Shown here piece by piece: positions 53,149-63,977 of a stretch of 64,000 bases of DNA (the stretch's first letter is position 1; each line of letters begins with the position of its first letter). Source of the DNA: Aliicoccus persicus (GTDB taxonomy: Bacteria; Bacillota; Bacilli; Staphylococcales; Salinicoccaceae); assembly GCF_900110815.1 (NCBI RefSeq), contig NZ_FOIT01000003.1, positions 24,250 through 88,249 on the forward strand, read 5' to 3'. Made by a program: the position numbers and the translations under genes. A model generated the notes under the pieces. That model saw nothing but the letters and a program-made list of their open reading frames with translations. It had not been told where the DNA came from and searched no databases.

Positions 53149-53792
53149 TGGGAATTCATCAATATTTTAAAAGTTTAAATGATATGGAAAATCTCATTAG
53201 AATGCCGGGTAAGTTTAAGTATCAAATGCATAATGTGGCCGCACATTCATACAAAGTGACAAAGATTGCACAGTACTTTGGAACAGTTGAAGAGCACGCT
53301 GGCAACGAGATCAATTGGAAAAATTTATATGAAAAAGCTTTGAATCATGATTATCCAGAGATTTTCACAGGAGATATTAAAACACCGGTTAAATATGCTT
53401 CAGAAAAATTAAACTATCTGTTTACTGAAGTAGAACAATCTATGACGATACGCTTCATTGAGTCTGAATTTCCAGAAGAGTATCAAGAAGCATATAAGAG
53501 TTTTCTTGCGGATGAAGGTAAAGATGATACGATTGAAGGTCAAATTTTATCAGTCGCCGATAAAGTGGATTTATTGTATGAATCATTTGGCGAAATTCAG
53601 AAACGTAACCCAGAGCCGCTGTTTTTTGAAGTATATACAGAAAGTCTAAAAGAGATTATCTCCTTTAAGCATCTCACGTGCGTTCAACAGTTTGTCAATG
53701 TCATTATTCCAGAGATGTTGGAAGAGAAATTTATAAAAACGACTGAGTTAATCGATATCACTCAGGAAATTTTAGCAAAGGAATTTGATTAA
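53148..53792 (+). CDS. HD domain phosphohydrolase (YfbR-like)
   Basis: 214 aa. HD-domain pattern: NVAAHSYKVTKIAQYFG, catalytic pair LNHDYPEIFTGDI, and SVADKVDLLYE with the last metal Asp. YfbR is a 5'-deoxynucleotidase, so a nucleotide-pool role is plausible. Overlaps the thioredoxin-like gene by one base; csbA follows after 2 bp. Confidence 0.85.
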   Translation: MGIHQYFKSLNDMENLIRMPGKFKYQMHNVAAHSYKVTKIAQYFGTVEEHAGNEINWKNLYEKALNHDYPEIFTGDIKTPVKYASEKLNYLFTEVEQSMTIRFIESEFPEEYQEAYKSFLADEGKDDTIEGQILSVADKVDLLYESFGEIQKRNPEPLFFEVYTESLKEIISFKHLTCVQQFVNVIIPEMLEEKFIKTTELIDITQEILAKEFD

Positions 53793-53794
53793 TT

Positions 53795-54040
53795 TTGGAA
53801 TTATTTTGGCCGATGATGGCACTTATCGTTCCTGCGGTCATCGTTATATTTTTTACACGATGGACACATAATAAGTACGTTGCAGTGTTGTTGACTTTTA
53901 TCTTGTTTGCTGCAGCAATATATCAGGGGTATTTTTACTCTGAATGGACATTATTTTTAAACGCAGTTTCAATTGTAATTGGTTATATGTTGATAGAGTT
54001 GTATGAATTAGATGCGATAGATGTACAAGATGGAGAGTAG
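53795..54040 (+). CDS. csbA: CsbA family membrane protein
   Basis: 81 aa with about three helices and a short acidic tail, matching CsbA (DUF2198). Bacillus subtilis csbA is SigB-controlled and lies directly before uvrB, as here. Start is TTG 53795. Its stop region merges into the terminator-LexA element before uvrB. Confidence 0.8.
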   Translation: MELFWPMMALIVPAVIVIFFTRWTHNKYVAVLLTFILFAAAIYQGYFYSEWTLFLNAVSIVIGYMLIELYELDAIDVQDGE

Positions 54041-54084
54041 TGAAAAGACGCGAACATACGTTTGTGCTTTTCACTACTTTTTTT
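54036..54084 (+). terminator. Terminator of csbA, its loop holding a LexA box
   Basis: AGTAGTGAAAAG (54036-54047) pairs perfectly with CTTTTCACTACT (54067-54078), then T-run. The 19-nt loop contains the SOS box. The left arm starts inside the csbA stop codon region. Confidence 0.85.
54051..54064. promoter_or_regulatory. LexA (SOS) box upstream of uvrB
   Basis: CGAACATACGTTTG matches the Gram-positive consensus CGAACRNRYGTTYG at every position. uvrBA are known LexA targets in Bacillus and Staphylococcus. Confidence 0.88.
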
Positions 54085-54138
54085 GCTGTATATTTGATAA
54101 AATAATAAATGCAGTGAATATAAAAAGGATGTGATGAG

Positions 54139-56115
54139 GTGGCAGAATTCGAGTTAGTTTCAAAATACCAACCTGCTGGGGATCAGCCGAAGGCGATTGA
54201 TGAGCTTGTCGAACAGATCAATTCAGGACAGAGACATCAGACGCTCTTAGGTGCGACAGGAACAGGTAAAACATACACGATGAGCCAAGTCATTCAACGT
54301 GTCGGAAAGCCGACGCTTATCATCGCGCATAATAAGACGTTAGCAGGACAGCTATACAGTGAGTTTAAAGAGTTTTTCCCAAACAACCGTGTTGAATATT
54401 TTGTCAGTTACTACGATTATTATCAACCGGAGGCATATGTACCATCAACCGATACTTTTATCGAAAAAGATGCACAGATTAATGATGAGATTGATAAGTT
54501 GAGGCACTCTGCAACGAGTGCACTTTTTGAAAGAGATGATGTCATCATCATCGCATCGGTATCATGTATATACGGTTTAGGTAACCCAGAAGAATATCGA
54601 GACATGGTCGTAAGTGTACGTGTGGGGATGACAATCGAGCGCAATCAATTGTTACGCAAGCTCGTTGACATTCAATATTCGAGAAATGATATCGATTTTA
54701 AACGCGGTACGTTTAGAGTGCGCGGTGATGTCGTGGAGATATTCCCAGCGTCACGAGACGAACAGTGTATTCGCGTCGAATTTTTCGGTGATGAAATCGA
54801 TAGAATACGTGAGATTAACCATTTAACCGGTGAAGTATTAGTTGAGCGAGAACATTTTGCAATCTTCCCTGCATCACACTTCGTAACGCGTGAAGAGAAG
54901 ATGAAGATTGCAATAGAGCGAATCGAAGCGGAATTAGAAGAGCGTTTAACTGAGTTAAGAGAAGATAACAAGTTGCTAGAAGCACAGCGACTAGAACAGC
55001 GTACAAACTATGACTTAGAAATGATGCGAGAGATGGGATTCTGCTCAGGGATCGAGAACTATTCATTACATCTGACACTTCGTCCAATCGGTTCAACACC
55101 ATATACACTCCTTGATTACTTTAAAGATTTCTTAATTATGATCGATGAATCACACGTGACATTACCCCAGATACGCGGGATGTTCAACGGTGACAGAGCA
55201 CGAAAAACAGTGCTTGTTGAACATGGTTTCAGATTGCCGAGTGCACTAGATAATAGACCGTTGCAATTCGAAGAGTTTGAAGAGAAAGCACAGCAGTTAC
55301 TCTATGTTTCGGCAACGCCAGGTCCATACGAATTAGAGCATACTGAAAAGATGGTCGAACAGATTATCCGTCCGACAGGGTTACTGGATCCAACAATTGA
55401 TGTCAGACCATCTGAACATCAAATTGATGATCTCGTTGAAGAGATTTTACAGCGTGTAGAGAAAAACGAGCGTGTACTCATTACTACATTGACAAAAAAG
55501 ATGAGTGAAGATTTAACGGATTACTTAAAAGAAGCGGGCATTAAAGTCCAGTACTTGCACTCAGAAATTAAGACGCTAGAACGTATTGAAGTTATTCGTG
55601 AGCTCCGACTCGGTACTTACGACGTACTCGTCGGAATCAACTTATTACGAGAAGGTCTGGATATACCAGAGGTGTCTCTCGTTGCAATTCTCGACGCGGA
55701 TAAGGAAGGATTTCTACGTTCAAACCGCTCGCTTATTCAGACGATTGGTCGTGCTGCGCGTAACGCAAACGGTCATGTTATATTATATGCCGATAAAGTA
55801 ACGGATTCTATGAAATATGCACTCGATGAGACGGCACGTCGTCGTGAATTACAAATTGAATTTAACGAAAAACACAACATTACGCCGACGACGATTCAGA
55901 AAGAAATACGCGAGCTGATCAGTGCATCTGGTGAGATTAAAGATGATGAATCCAAAGAACAACCGATGAAGAAAAAGCGGAAGTTAACGAAGAAAGAACG
56001 TGAAAAAGTGATGGTCAATCTCGAAAAAGAAATGAAGGATGCTGCGAAAGCTTTAGATTTCGAACGTGCATCTGAATTAAGGGATGCTCTGTTTGAGTTG
56101 AAAGCGGAAGGATGA
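54139..56115 (+). CDS. uvrB: Excinuclease ABC subunit B
   Basis: 658 aa. Walker A GATGTGKT near residue 39, beta-hairpin with the conserved Tyr-rich [24 protein letters not shown] (DEAD) and motif [11 protein letters not shown]; a C-terminal UVR domain ([16 protein letters not shown]) binds UvrC. Start is GTG 54139, after AAGGATG-type signal. Stop overlaps uvrA. Confidence 0.97.
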   Translation: MAEFELVSKYQPAGDQPKAIDELVEQINSGQRHQTLLGATGTGKTYTMSQVIQRVGKPTLIIAHNKTLAGQLYSEFKEFFPNNRVEYFVSYYDYYQPEAYVPSTDTFIEKDAQINDEIDKLRHSATSALFERDDVIIIASVSCIYGLGNPEEYRDMVVSVRVGMTIERNQLLRKLVDIQYSRNDIDFKRGTFRVRGDVVEIFPASRDEQCIRVEFFGDEIDRIREINHLTGEVLVEREHFAIFPASHFVTREEKMKIAIERIEAELEERLTELREDNKLLEAQRLEQRTNYDLEMMREMGFCSGIENYSLHLTLRPIGSTPYTLLDYFKDFLIMIDESHVTLPQIRGMFNGDRARKTVLVEHGFRLPSALDNRPLQFEEFEEKAQQLLYVSATPGPYELEHTEKMVEQIIRPTGLLDPTIDVRPSEHQIDDLVEEILQRVEKNERVLITTLTKKMSEDLTDYLKEAGIKVQYLHSEIKTLERIEVIRELRLGTYDVLVGINLLREGLDIPEVSLVAILDADKEGFLRSNRSLIQTIGRAARNANGHVILYADKVTDSMKYALDETARRRELQIEFNEKHNITPTTIQKEIRELISASGEIKDDESKEQPMKKKRKLTKKEREKVMVNLEKEMKDAAKALDFERASELRDALFELKAEG

Positions 56116-58952
56116 AGGAATTGAAAAATAAATATATATCTATACGTGGTGCAAGACAACATAATTTAAAAGGCATCGATATTGACATTCCAAGAGACAA
56201 GTTCGTCGTCATGACGGGTTTGTCTGGATCTGGAAAATCATCACTCGCATTTGATACGATCTATGCAGAGGGACAGCGTCGTTATGTTGAGTCGTTGAGT
56301 GCATATGCACGACAGTTTTTAGGACAGACGGATAAGCCTGAGGTGGATTCAATCGAAGGATTATCACCAGCAATTTCAATCGACCAAAAGACGACGAGCA
56401 ACAACCCGAGGTCAACGGTTTCAACAATAACTGAAATCTATGACTATATGCGCTTGTTGTTTGCACGTGCAGGCACACCATACTGTCCAATACATAACGA
56501 AGTAATATCGTCTCAAACGATTCAAGAGATGGTCGATCGCGTTATGGAATTGCCTGAATTGACACGTATTCAAGTATTTGCGCCGATTGTTAAAGGCCGC
56601 AAAGGGCAGCATGTTAAAGTGTTTGAAGAAATTAACAAAGAAGGTTTCTCAAGAGTCGTTGTTGATGGAGAGATGTATGATATTTCAGAAGTTCCGGAAT
56701 TAGAAAAGAACAAAAAACATAACATCCATATCGTTGTCGACAGAATCGTCGTTAAACATGGCATTGAGTCACGCTTATCTGACTCATTACAAACCGCATT
56801 AAATAAAGGTGATGGTAACGTCACAGTAAACGTCATCGATGGGGAAGATATGACATTTTCTGAACACTTTGCATGTCCAAAGTGTGATTTCACATTGAGT
56901 GAAATGGAACCGAGACTTTTTTCATTTAATGCGCCATATGGCGCATGTAAATCATGTGACGGCCTTGGCATCAAGATGGCAGTGGATAGATCACTCGTCA
57001 TGCCGGATGAAAGTTTATCTTTAAATGAAGATGTGCTATTACCGTGGACGCCAATCAGTTCTAATTATTATCCAACATTATTAAAACAAACGGCAGCACA
57101 CTTTGGCATCGATATGGATACACCATTTAATAAGTTACCGAAGAAACAACAAGATATTATTTTATTCGGTTCAGACGGTGAAGAGATACAATACACATTT
57201 AATCAAGACAACGGTGTAACACGTAAGAGAAAGATGGCATTTGAAGGTGTATTTAATAACATTGAACGCAGATATACAGACAGCCCATCGAACTATGTGC
57301 GTGAAGTCATGAGTCAGTACATGAAGGAAATGTCATGTCAATCATGTAATGGTTACCGTTTAAGCGATGAGGCGTTATGTGTAAGGATTCAAGATAAACA
57401 CATTGGTGAATATTCTGCACAATCGGTAAAAGAAGCTTTAAAATCGTTGGAAGAAGTGCAATTGAGTAAAAACCAACAGACAATTGCTGAACCGATTTTT
57501 AGAGAAATTAATGCACGACTCACATTTTTAAGAAATGTTGGATTGGATTACTTAACACTCAATCGTCGAAGCGGTACTTTATCGGGTGGGGAAGCACAGC
57601 GCATACGATTGGCAACTCAAATCGGTTCTCGATTGAGCGGTGTGCTTTATATATTAGATGAGCCATCAATAGGGCTTCATCAACGTGACAATGACCGATT
57701 AATTTCTACACTACAGGATATGAGAGATCTTGGTAACACACTCATCGTCGTTGAACATGATGAAGATACGATGCTTGCTTCAGACTATATCATCGATATA
57801 GGACCTGGTGCGGGCGAGCATGGTGGAGAAATCGTTGCGAGCGGTACGCCGAAGCAAGTGATGAATAATAAGAAGTCGTTAACGGGCCAATATTTGAGTG
57901 GTAAAGCGCGTATTGAGCTGCCAGAAACATATAGAACACCAGATGAAAAACGTTATATTGAAGTAAAAGGTGCACGTCAAAATAACTTAAAGAATATAGA
58001 TGTTAAGTTCCCGATGTCTGTCTTAAACGTTGTCACAGGCGTTTCAGGATCGGGTAAGAGTACTTTAGTCAATGAAATTCTTTATAAAGGATTGCACACA
58101 CATGTCTATCGTTCAAAACAAATTCCAGGTGAACATGACACAGTCGAAGCGACGGAGATGATTGAAAAGATTATCGATATTAACCAATCACCGATCGGAC
58201 GAACACCGAGAAGCAACCCGGCGACATATATCGGTGTATTTGATGACATTCGAGATGTCTATGCACAGACAAATGAAGCCAAAGTCAGAGGGTACAATAA
58301 GGGCAGATTTAGTTTTAACGTTAAAGGTGGACGTTGTGAAGCGTGTAAAGGTGATGGAATTATAAAAATAGAGATGCATTTCTTACCAGATGTCTTTGTA
58401 CCGTGTGAAGTTTGTGAAGGAAAAAGATATAATAGAGAGACATTGGAGATTAAATATAAAGACAAAGACATCTCTGATATATTAAACATGACAGTTGAAG
58501 AAGGGTACTACTTCTTTGAAAACCATCCGAAGATCAACCGCAAGATGAAAACCATCATGGATGTAGGTTTAGGTTATGTGCGCTTAGGACAACCAGCAAC
58601 AACATTATCTGGGGGTGAAGCACAGCGGGTGAAGCTTGCTTCAGAGCTCCACAAGCGTTCAAATGGTCGATCGCTCTATATCTTAGATGAACCGACAACC
58701 GGTTTACATTCTGAGGATATTAAAAAGCTGCTTGGCGTCATCCAACGTTTAGTGGATGCAGGAGATACAGTTGTGATTATCGAGCATAATCTCGATGTCA
58801 TAAAAGTAGCGGATAATATTATCGACATGGGACCAGAAGGTGGAGACGAGGGTGGAACTGTCGTTGTCACGGGATCAGTAGATACGATTATGGAAGAAAA
58901 AGCGAGTTACACAGGTCAACATTTAATAAAATGGTTGGAAAGAAACCATTAG
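56112..58952 (+). CDS. uvrA: Excinuclease ABC subunit A
   Basis: 946 aa. Two ABC ATPase halves: Walker [10 protein letters not shown] and GVSGSGKST, with signatures [13 protein letters not shown] and [13 protein letters not shown], and zinc modules CPKC/CKSC and CEAC/CEVC. It scans DNA for lesions and loads UvrB. ATG 56112 overlaps the uvrB stop by four bases, coupling them. Confidence 0.97.
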   Translation: MKELKNKYISIRGARQHNLKGIDIDIPRDKFVVMTGLSGSGKSSLAFDTIYAEGQRRYVESLSAYARQFLGQTDKPEVDSIEGLSPAISIDQKTTSNNPRSTVSTITEIYDYMRLLFARAGTPYCPIHNEVISSQTIQEMVDRVMELPELTRIQVFAPIVKGRKGQHVKVFEEINKEGFSRVVVDGEMYDISEVPELEKNKKHNIHIVVDRIVVKHGIESRLSDSLQTALNKGDGNVTVNVIDGEDMTFSEHFACPKCDFTLSEMEPRLFSFNAPYGACKSCDGLGIKMAVDRSLVMPDESLSLNEDVLLPWTPISSNYYPTLLKQTAAHFGIDMDTPFNKLPKKQQDIILFGSDGEEIQYTFNQDNGVTRKRKMAFEGVFNNIERRYTDSPSNYVREVMSQYMKEMSCQSCNGYRLSDEALCVRIQDKHIGEYSAQSVKEALKSLEEVQLSKNQQTIAEPIFREINARLTFLRNVGLDYLTLNRRSGTLSGGEAQRIRLATQIGSRLSGVLYILDEPSIGLHQRDNDRLISTLQDMRDLGNTLIVVEHDEDTMLASDYIIDIGPGAGEHGGEIVASGTPKQVMNNKKSLTGQYLSGKARIELPETYRTPDEKRYIEVKGARQNNLKNIDVKFPMSVLNVVTGVSGSGKSTLVNEILYKGLHTHVYRSKQIPGEHDTVEATEMIEKIIDINQSPIGRTPRSNPATYIGVFDDIRDVYAQTNEAKVRGYNKGRFSFNVKGGRCEACKGDGIIKIEMHFLPDVFVPCEVCEGKRYNRETLEIKYKDKDISDILNMTVEEGYYFFENHPKINRKMKTIMDVGLGYVRLGQPATTLSGGEAQRVKLASELHKRSNGRSLYILDEPTTGLHSEDIKKLLGVIQRLVDAGDTVVIIEHNLDVIKVADNIIDMGPEGGDEGGTVVVTGSVDTIMEEKASYTGQHLIKWLERNH

Positions 58953-58962
58953 GAGGATGACA

Positions 58963-60150
58963 ATGAATCACAAAGCACAAATTTTAAAGATGCTTGAAGA
59001 AGGAAAAATCAACGCGGAAGAAGCATTTAAACTAATTGAAGCACTCGATAAGGATTCTGAAACTTCAACTCCAAACGACTCGAAGAAAGTAACTGTTGAA
59101 CGACCGACTGAAGAAGACGCAGGAGAGAGAAAGACAGTACAAGATGCGAATGAACAAGGTCAAAAGAAAAATGCATTCGAAGATATCTTCAGTGATATCA
59201 CGAATGATTTCCAAAAATTGTTCAACAGTGAAAAGCTCTCAGAAACATGGAAAAATATTAGAGGCAGTGAACAGACGCAACAAGTAAAAAATACGGTAGG
59301 GAAGGCACTTGACTCCGTTAAAAATACGAACTTTGAGTCGATGTTCTCACAAGGCCCAAAAAATCGATTGATTGAGACAATTGACGAAGACATCAATCGC
59401 ATGAATATTGATGTGACGCACGGCAATGTTTCGATCGTTCCGACTGAGCGCGTAACGACTGTAAAGTTTGAAGTGATACCACTTTATAGAAAATTAGATA
59501 AGAAAAAAAATTATTTTGAAGATATCATATGTGAAGTAAATGATGGAAACTTAAACATCGTCTCAGATGCGAAGTTTATAAAAGTGAACGTAGAAGTGTT
59601 GCTTAATCAAGACACTCTAAAACGCCTCATCATTTCAGGAACGAACGGTAATGTAGACCTTGCTGACCATACATTCGATGAGTTATCTGTTGATTTATTA
59701 AATGGGAATATTAAACTCGATGGCACGATGACGAACAATGCATTTCTGAGAACATCTAGAGGTAATTTGACTGTCGGTAAAGGTAGCCACAAAGTGCTTG
59801 AGATGATCTCGATGTTTGGTACGATCAATACGGATAAGTTGTATGCAAAAGAATTGAACGTGTCAGCAAACGGTGCGGTAAATATTGCATTAGAATCTCA
59901 AACTGAAGCTGCAGTGTTGAATTCAAACATGGGTAATATCAATTTAACTGTTCCACGCGATCGCCATTTTGAAGGTCGCATGAGCACTGTTCTCGGTCAA
60001 TTGAACTATCCATCAGATATTGAAGTACGCAGTATGAAGCACCAAGATGTCGGTATAAAAGAAGTCATGTTAATCAATGACACAGATGAGCCAAGCGTCT
60101 ATTTAGAAGTATCTACTAAATTCGGTAGTGTGACGCTACATCGCAAATAA
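58963..60150 (+). CDS. DUF4097 family protein (YvlB-like)
   Basis: 395 aa. A short N-terminal helical domain (NHKAQILKMLEEGKINAEEAFKLIEAL) of the SHOCT-like type, a charged linker, then a long beta-repeat domain (about 130-395) with repeating N-G-N motifs (TNGNVDL, LNGNIKL, SRGNLTV, NMGNINL), the DUF4097 beta-helix. B. subtilis yvlB sits between uvrA and hprK-lgt too and belongs to the envelope-stress group. ATG 58963 has GGAGG 6 nt ahead. Confidence 0.85.
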   Translation: MNHKAQILKMLEEGKINAEEAFKLIEALDKDSETSTPNDSKKVTVERPTEEDAGERKTVQDANEQGQKKNAFEDIFSDITNDFQKLFNSEKLSETWKNIRGSEQTQQVKNTVGKALDSVKNTNFESMFSQGPKNRLIETIDEDINRMNIDVTHGNVSIVPTERVTTVKFEVIPLYRKLDKKKNYFEDIICEVNDGNLNIVSDAKFIKVNVEVLLNQDTLKRLIISGTNGNVDLADHTFDELSVDLLNGNIKLDGTMTNNAFLRTSRGNLTVGKGSHKVLEMISMFGTINTDKLYAKELNVSANGAVNIALESQTEAAVLNSNMGNINLTVPRDRHFEGRMSTVLGQLNYPSDIEVRSMKHQDVGIKEVMLINDTDEPSVYLEVSTKFGSVTLHRK

Positions 60151-60164
60151 GAAACAAAACAAAT

Positions 60165-60200
60165 AATCCTGCCATTTCGTAAGGTATGGTAGGATTTTTA
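60165..60200 (+). terminator. Rho-independent terminator
   Basis: AATCCTGCCAT, 10-nt loop, ATGGTAGGATT with one G-T pair, then T-rich tail. Confidence 0.85.
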
Positions 60201-60254
60201 TTGAAAGTAAGCATAATTTTAATTATAGTTTATACAATAAGGTAGGTGTTGTGG

Positions 60255-61181
60255 ATGTTAACAATCGAGACGATTGTTGAAAAGTTTGAGCTTAAAGTTT
60301 TAGCGGGTTCCGATGGATTACAAAAAGAAATTAGAAATAGTGATATTTCAAGACCGGGACTGGAAATCGCCGGTTATTTTACATATTATCAAGCCCACCG
60401 CGTACAAATCTTAGGGATGACAGAGCTCACATTTTTTAATCAAATGCTGACACATGATGAACGTGAGAAAAGAGCAGAGAAATTGTGTGACCCACAAACT
60501 CCATGTATTATTATTTCAAGACGGTTAGAACCACCACAAGAAATCGTTGACGCATGTAACAAGAGCAACGTGCCGCTTTTGTTAACACATACGAAAACAA
60601 CGAACTTCTTCAGTCGTCTATCATACTATCTTGAACGTGAGTTATCACCGGAGACCAACAGACATGGTGTGCTGATTGATATATACGGTATCGGCGTACT
60701 GATCACAGGTGAGAGTGGCGTCGGTAAAAGTGAGACCGCGCTCGAACTCGTTAAAAGTGGGCATCGTCTTGTTGCGGATGATAATGTTGAGATTAAACAA
60801 GTGGCAGAAGGCGTACTGATGGGATCCTCACCACCACTCATTCGCAACATGCTTGAAATACGAGGACTCGGTGTGGTCAATGTCATGACGTTGTTTGGTG
60901 CAGGAAGTATACTGGATGAAAAGCGCGTCATGTTAAATGTCCATTTAGAACCGTGGAACCCGAGTAAGCAATACGATCGACTTGGACTTGATCGTACTAA
61001 ATTAAAGATTTTAGATACTGAAATCGATAAAAAGACGATACCAATCCAGCCAGGTCGTTCAATGTCAGCAATTGTTGAAGTAGCCGCAATGAACTATCGC
61101 ATGCAGCGACTTGGTTACAACGCAGCCGTTGAATTAAATGAACGAATTCAGGAACAAATTAAAGAGAATAACGGAGGATAA
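60255..61181 (+). CDS. hprK: HPr kinase/phosphorylase
   Basis: 308 aa. Walker A GESGVGKSET near residue 153, the family signature EIRGLGVVNVMTLFGAG, and the conserved His in ERH-type segment before the P-loop. It phosphorylates HPr Ser46, generating the CcpA corepressor, so it links directly to the cre site at 7627. ATG 60255 is chosen because AGGTG lies about 7 nt upstream. Confidence 0.95.
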   Translation: MLTIETIVEKFELKVLAGSDGLQKEIRNSDISRPGLEIAGYFTYYQAHRVQILGMTELTFFNQMLTHDEREKRAEKLCDPQTPCIIISRRLEPPQEIVDACNKSNVPLLLTHTKTTNFFSRLSYYLERELSPETNRHGVLIDIYGIGVLITGESGVGKSETALELVKSGHRLVADDNVEIKQVAEGVLMGSSPPLIRNMLEIRGLGVVNVMTLFGAGSILDEKRVMLNVHLEPWNPSKQYDRLGLDRTKLKILDTEIDKKTIPIQPGRSMSAIVEVAAMNYRMQRLGYNAAVELNERIQEQIKENNGG

Positions 61182-61184
61182 CAT

Positions 61185-62060
61185 ATGTTGATGAACATTC
61201 AGCCCTTAAATCCTATTGCATTTTCATTAGGGCCATTAGACATTCACTGGTACGGTGTATTAATCGCTGGTGGTATGTTCCTTGCATACTTACTTGCAAA
61301 CTATGAAGCAAACAGAAAAGGTTTACCAGAAGGTACATTCGTAGATTTAATGTTTTATATCATCATTGCGTCACTCGTCGGTGCGCGTCTGTATTATGTA
61401 TTATTTAACTTTGAGTATTATGCTGCAAATCCGATGAATATTATCCGTGTAGACCAAGGTGGTATGGCCATTCATGGTGGATTAATCGGTGGATTTTTAG
61501 CCGGTATTATCTACTCGCGTGCCAAGGGCTATAGCTTCATGCAAATTGCAGATGTTGCAGCGCCGAGTATTTTACTTGGACAAGTAATCGGCCGCGTCGG
61601 TAACTTTATTAATCAAGAAGCACATGGTGGCGAAGTCAGTCGAGAATTTTTAGAATCTCTATTTTTACCAGAGTTCATCATTAATCAAATGTACATTGAT
61701 GGTGCGTATTACCACCCGACGTTTTTATATGAATCGATGTGGAATTTAGTCGGTATCGTATTGATCTTGCTCTTGAGACCGCATTTAAAGATCGGTCAAT
61801 CCATATTGATCTATCTGATTTATTATTCTGTTGGCCGTTACTTCATCGAAGGCATGCGTACGGATAGTTTGATGGTCACAGAAGTATTGCGCGCAGCACA
61901 GATGATATCAATTGTTATTATTATCGGTGCGATTGCAGTTTGGATTTACCGCAATATGAAGTATGATCTGCCTAAATATAAAGATGTGAACAGTGTGTTT
62001 AAACACAAAGAGAAAAATCCATCGACAGTGCAGAATGGAAAGGTGAAAGGGAAGCAATAA
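61185..62060 (+). CDS. lgt: Prolipoprotein diacylglyceryl transferase Lgt
   Basis: 291 aa with about seven helices. Signature GRVGNFINQEAHGGE near residue 127 and HWYGVLIAGG at the start (Tyr and His conserved). It attaches diacylglycerol to lipobox Cys residues, so lipoprotein processing is present in this genome. It is 3 bp after hprK and overlaps the next gene by one base. Confidence 0.96.
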   Translation: MLMNIQPLNPIAFSLGPLDIHWYGVLIAGGMFLAYLLANYEANRKGLPEGTFVDLMFYIIIASLVGARLYYVLFNFEYYAANPMNIIRVDQGGMAIHGGLIGGFLAGIIYSRAKGYSFMQIADVAAPSILLGQVIGRVGNFINQEAHGGEVSREFLESLFLPEFIINQMYIDGAYYHPTFLYESMWNLVGIVLILLLRPHLKIGQSILIYLIYYSVGRYFIEGMRTDSLMVTEVLRAAQMISIVIIIGAIAVWIYRNMKYDLPKYKDVNSVFKHKEKNPSTVQNGKVKGKQ

Positions 62061-62548
62061 TGAGAGACTTAGTGCGTCACAAAGTCGGAAAGACGAATCC
62101 GTTATGGAGAATGTACCGCACGATTTCATTTTTTAAAGTTGTAAAGAATTTTGTAATTATTGAAATCGGACGGTTCGCACCGTCTACGAGACTCAAACAC
62201 TGGCTCTATACGCAAGGACTCGGTATGAAACTTGGACGTCATGTATCTCTCGCATATAAAGCGATGCCGGACTTGATGTATCCTGAGAAGATATACATTG
62301 GCAATAATACAATTATTGGTTATAATACAGTAATATTGACACACGAGTATCTCGTGGATGAGTATCGAATTGGGGATGTTCGTATAGGTTCTAACACAAT
62401 GGTCGGTGCGAACGTGACGATATTACCTGGTGTAACGATCGGTAATAATGTCACAGTTGGTGCAGGCAGTGTCGTGTCAAAAGACATACCAGATAACACA
62501 ACATGTTACCCACATCCGCTAATGATGAGGAGCAAACGTGATGAATAA
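62060..62548 (+). CDS. Hexapeptide-repeat acyltransferase (YvoF-like)
   Basis: 162 aa. Left-handed beta-helix repeats (IYIGNNTIIGYNTVIL, VRIGSNTMVGANVTI, VTIGNNVTVGAGSVV) with His of the active site in ILTHEY. The hprK-lgt-yvoF order is kept in Bacillus and Staphylococcus. Substrate unknown, likely a sugar or wall component. Confidence 0.88.
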   Translation: MRDLVRHKVGKTNPLWRMYRTISFFKVVKNFVIIEIGRFAPSTRLKHWLYTQGLGMKLGRHVSLAYKAMPDLMYPEKIYIGNNTIIGYNTVILTHEYLVDEYRIGDVRIGSNTMVGANVTILPGVTIGNNVTVGAGSVVSKDIPDNTTCYPHPLMMRSKRDE

Positions 62549-63965
62549 TAGTAAAATCATACCGTTTCAGCCAGATGGTGCGTTCCACTTCCGGCAGGGT
62601 ATGAAAAAAATTGAACAGAATAAAAAGTCTGAAGCGCTTCAAAGCTTCGAAAAAGCGTTTGATTTAGAACCGGACAACTTATCATACATGGCACAGTATG
62701 CATATCTTTTAGCAGAAAGAGGGCAGCTGGCATATGCAGAGAAGATTGTGATCGATCAATTCATTCAGCATCAATATGATGCTGAATTTTATTTTATCTT
62801 CTCGCAGATGTATATGATTGTCGGTGATGCAAATAAATCATTCTTATTTGGCATGAAATTTTCCGATAAATTTCCTGATGAGAATTATGATGAAGAGCTC
62901 GAAAATGTTTTTGAAATCGATGTGGATGAATCAGAGGACGTTATCGAAGAAGCGGATATTTTCATAACGAGTCATCTATTTCAGTATTTGTTTATGAATG
63001 CGCGTATCGATGATGCGTTGGATGTGCTAAATGCAGCACCAATTCATCTTCAGGAAATTAAAGAGTTTAGAAATTTAAAAGCGATGGGCTTACTATTCAT
63101 GAATCGCTTTGAAGAAGCGCATATTATTCTAGAGCAACTTCTAGAAGAAGACAAAACAGATATGCACGCACTCAGTCATATGACACTCTTGTATTATCAT
63201 ACAGACGCAAGAGAAGAGTACGACAATGCGATGCAAAAGTTAGCAGTTGTACAGCCCTTAAACGATGATGATCAATTTAAAATCGGTTTGGTTTTAAATT
63301 TCTTACGTAAACATGAACGCTCCTATGAATTGCTGTTTCCACTCTATAAAAAGGGGCAGTTTATCTCCTTCCAATTACTTCACGCGTTAAGTCACTCAGC
63401 ATATGAGCTCGGTCATATCGATGAGTCAAGAAACTTTTGGGAAAAGATGCAGCAGTTTCACACGGTGCCGGAATTATATAGTCCTTGGGAAAAAGGGCAC
63501 GCGACAAATGAAATCAGTTCTATAGAACAAGATTATTTCTTTGATGATGATCTTTACATGCGTCTGATTGGTATTTATCGTATGTCGAGAGTGAAACCAT
63601 TTGAAGCTATCTACGGACATCCGGTATGGAATACGCTAGAATCGCTCGGTGATTTAGAGAAAATCTATGTTTCATGGCTATACAAAGAAGTACATTTCAG
63701 AAGACCAGAAACGATGCATCATGGTTTAAATATTTTGTACGAAAACGGCTTTACTTCTGATGACGATATGTATACGTGGTTGATTATCGTTTCACTTCTT
63801 TACGAGGCAAAAGTAGAGATTGATGATATTGCGCCATATGTTGCAGCGAGTATGTATCAAATGTATGAAAATGTTACGAAAAAATCATTGCAAGAAGCTT
63901 TTCAAGTGTCTCGCTATAAATTCGAAAAGGCACTTAGGGTGATAAGCAAGTTACATGAGAAATAG
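62541..63965 (+). CDS. TPR-repeat protein
   Basis: 474-aa soluble protein, largely helical, with at least three tetratricopeptide-like units (QGMKKIEQNKKSEALQSFEKAF DLEPDN-type start near residue 16, then about 50, 165 and 195). A protein of this type lies between the acyltransferase and trxB in staphylococci. ATG 62541 follows AGGAG; GTG 62538 is one codon earlier. It overlaps the previous gene by 8 nt. The partner is unknown. Confidence 0.8.
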   Translation: MNNSKIIPFQPDGAFHFRQGMKKIEQNKKSEALQSFEKAFDLEPDNLSYMAQYAYLLAERGQLAYAEKIVIDQFIQHQYDAEFYFIFSQMYMIVGDANKSFLFGMKFSDKFPDENYDEELENVFEIDVDESEDVIEEADIFITSHLFQYLFMNARIDDALDVLNAAPIHLQEIKEFRNLKAMGLLFMNRFEEAHIILEQLLEEDKTDMHALSHMTLLYYHTDAREEYDNAMQKLAVVQPLNDDDQFKIGLVLNFLRKHERSYELLFPLYKKGQFISFQLLHALSHSAYELGHIDESRNFWEKMQQFHTVPELYSPWEKGHATNEISSIEQDYFFDDDLYMRLIGIYRMSRVKPFEAIYGHPVWNTLESLGDLEKIYVSWLYKEVHFRRPETMHHGLNILYENGFTSDDDMYTWLIIVSLLYEAKVEIDDIAPYVAASMYQMYENVTKKSLQEAFQVSRYKFEKALRVISKLHEK

Positions 63966-63977
63966 GCAAGTTTAATA

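Noticed and set aside
56570-57001. 143-codon minus-strand frame within uvrA
   Set aside because: Antisense shadow of a highly conserved gene.
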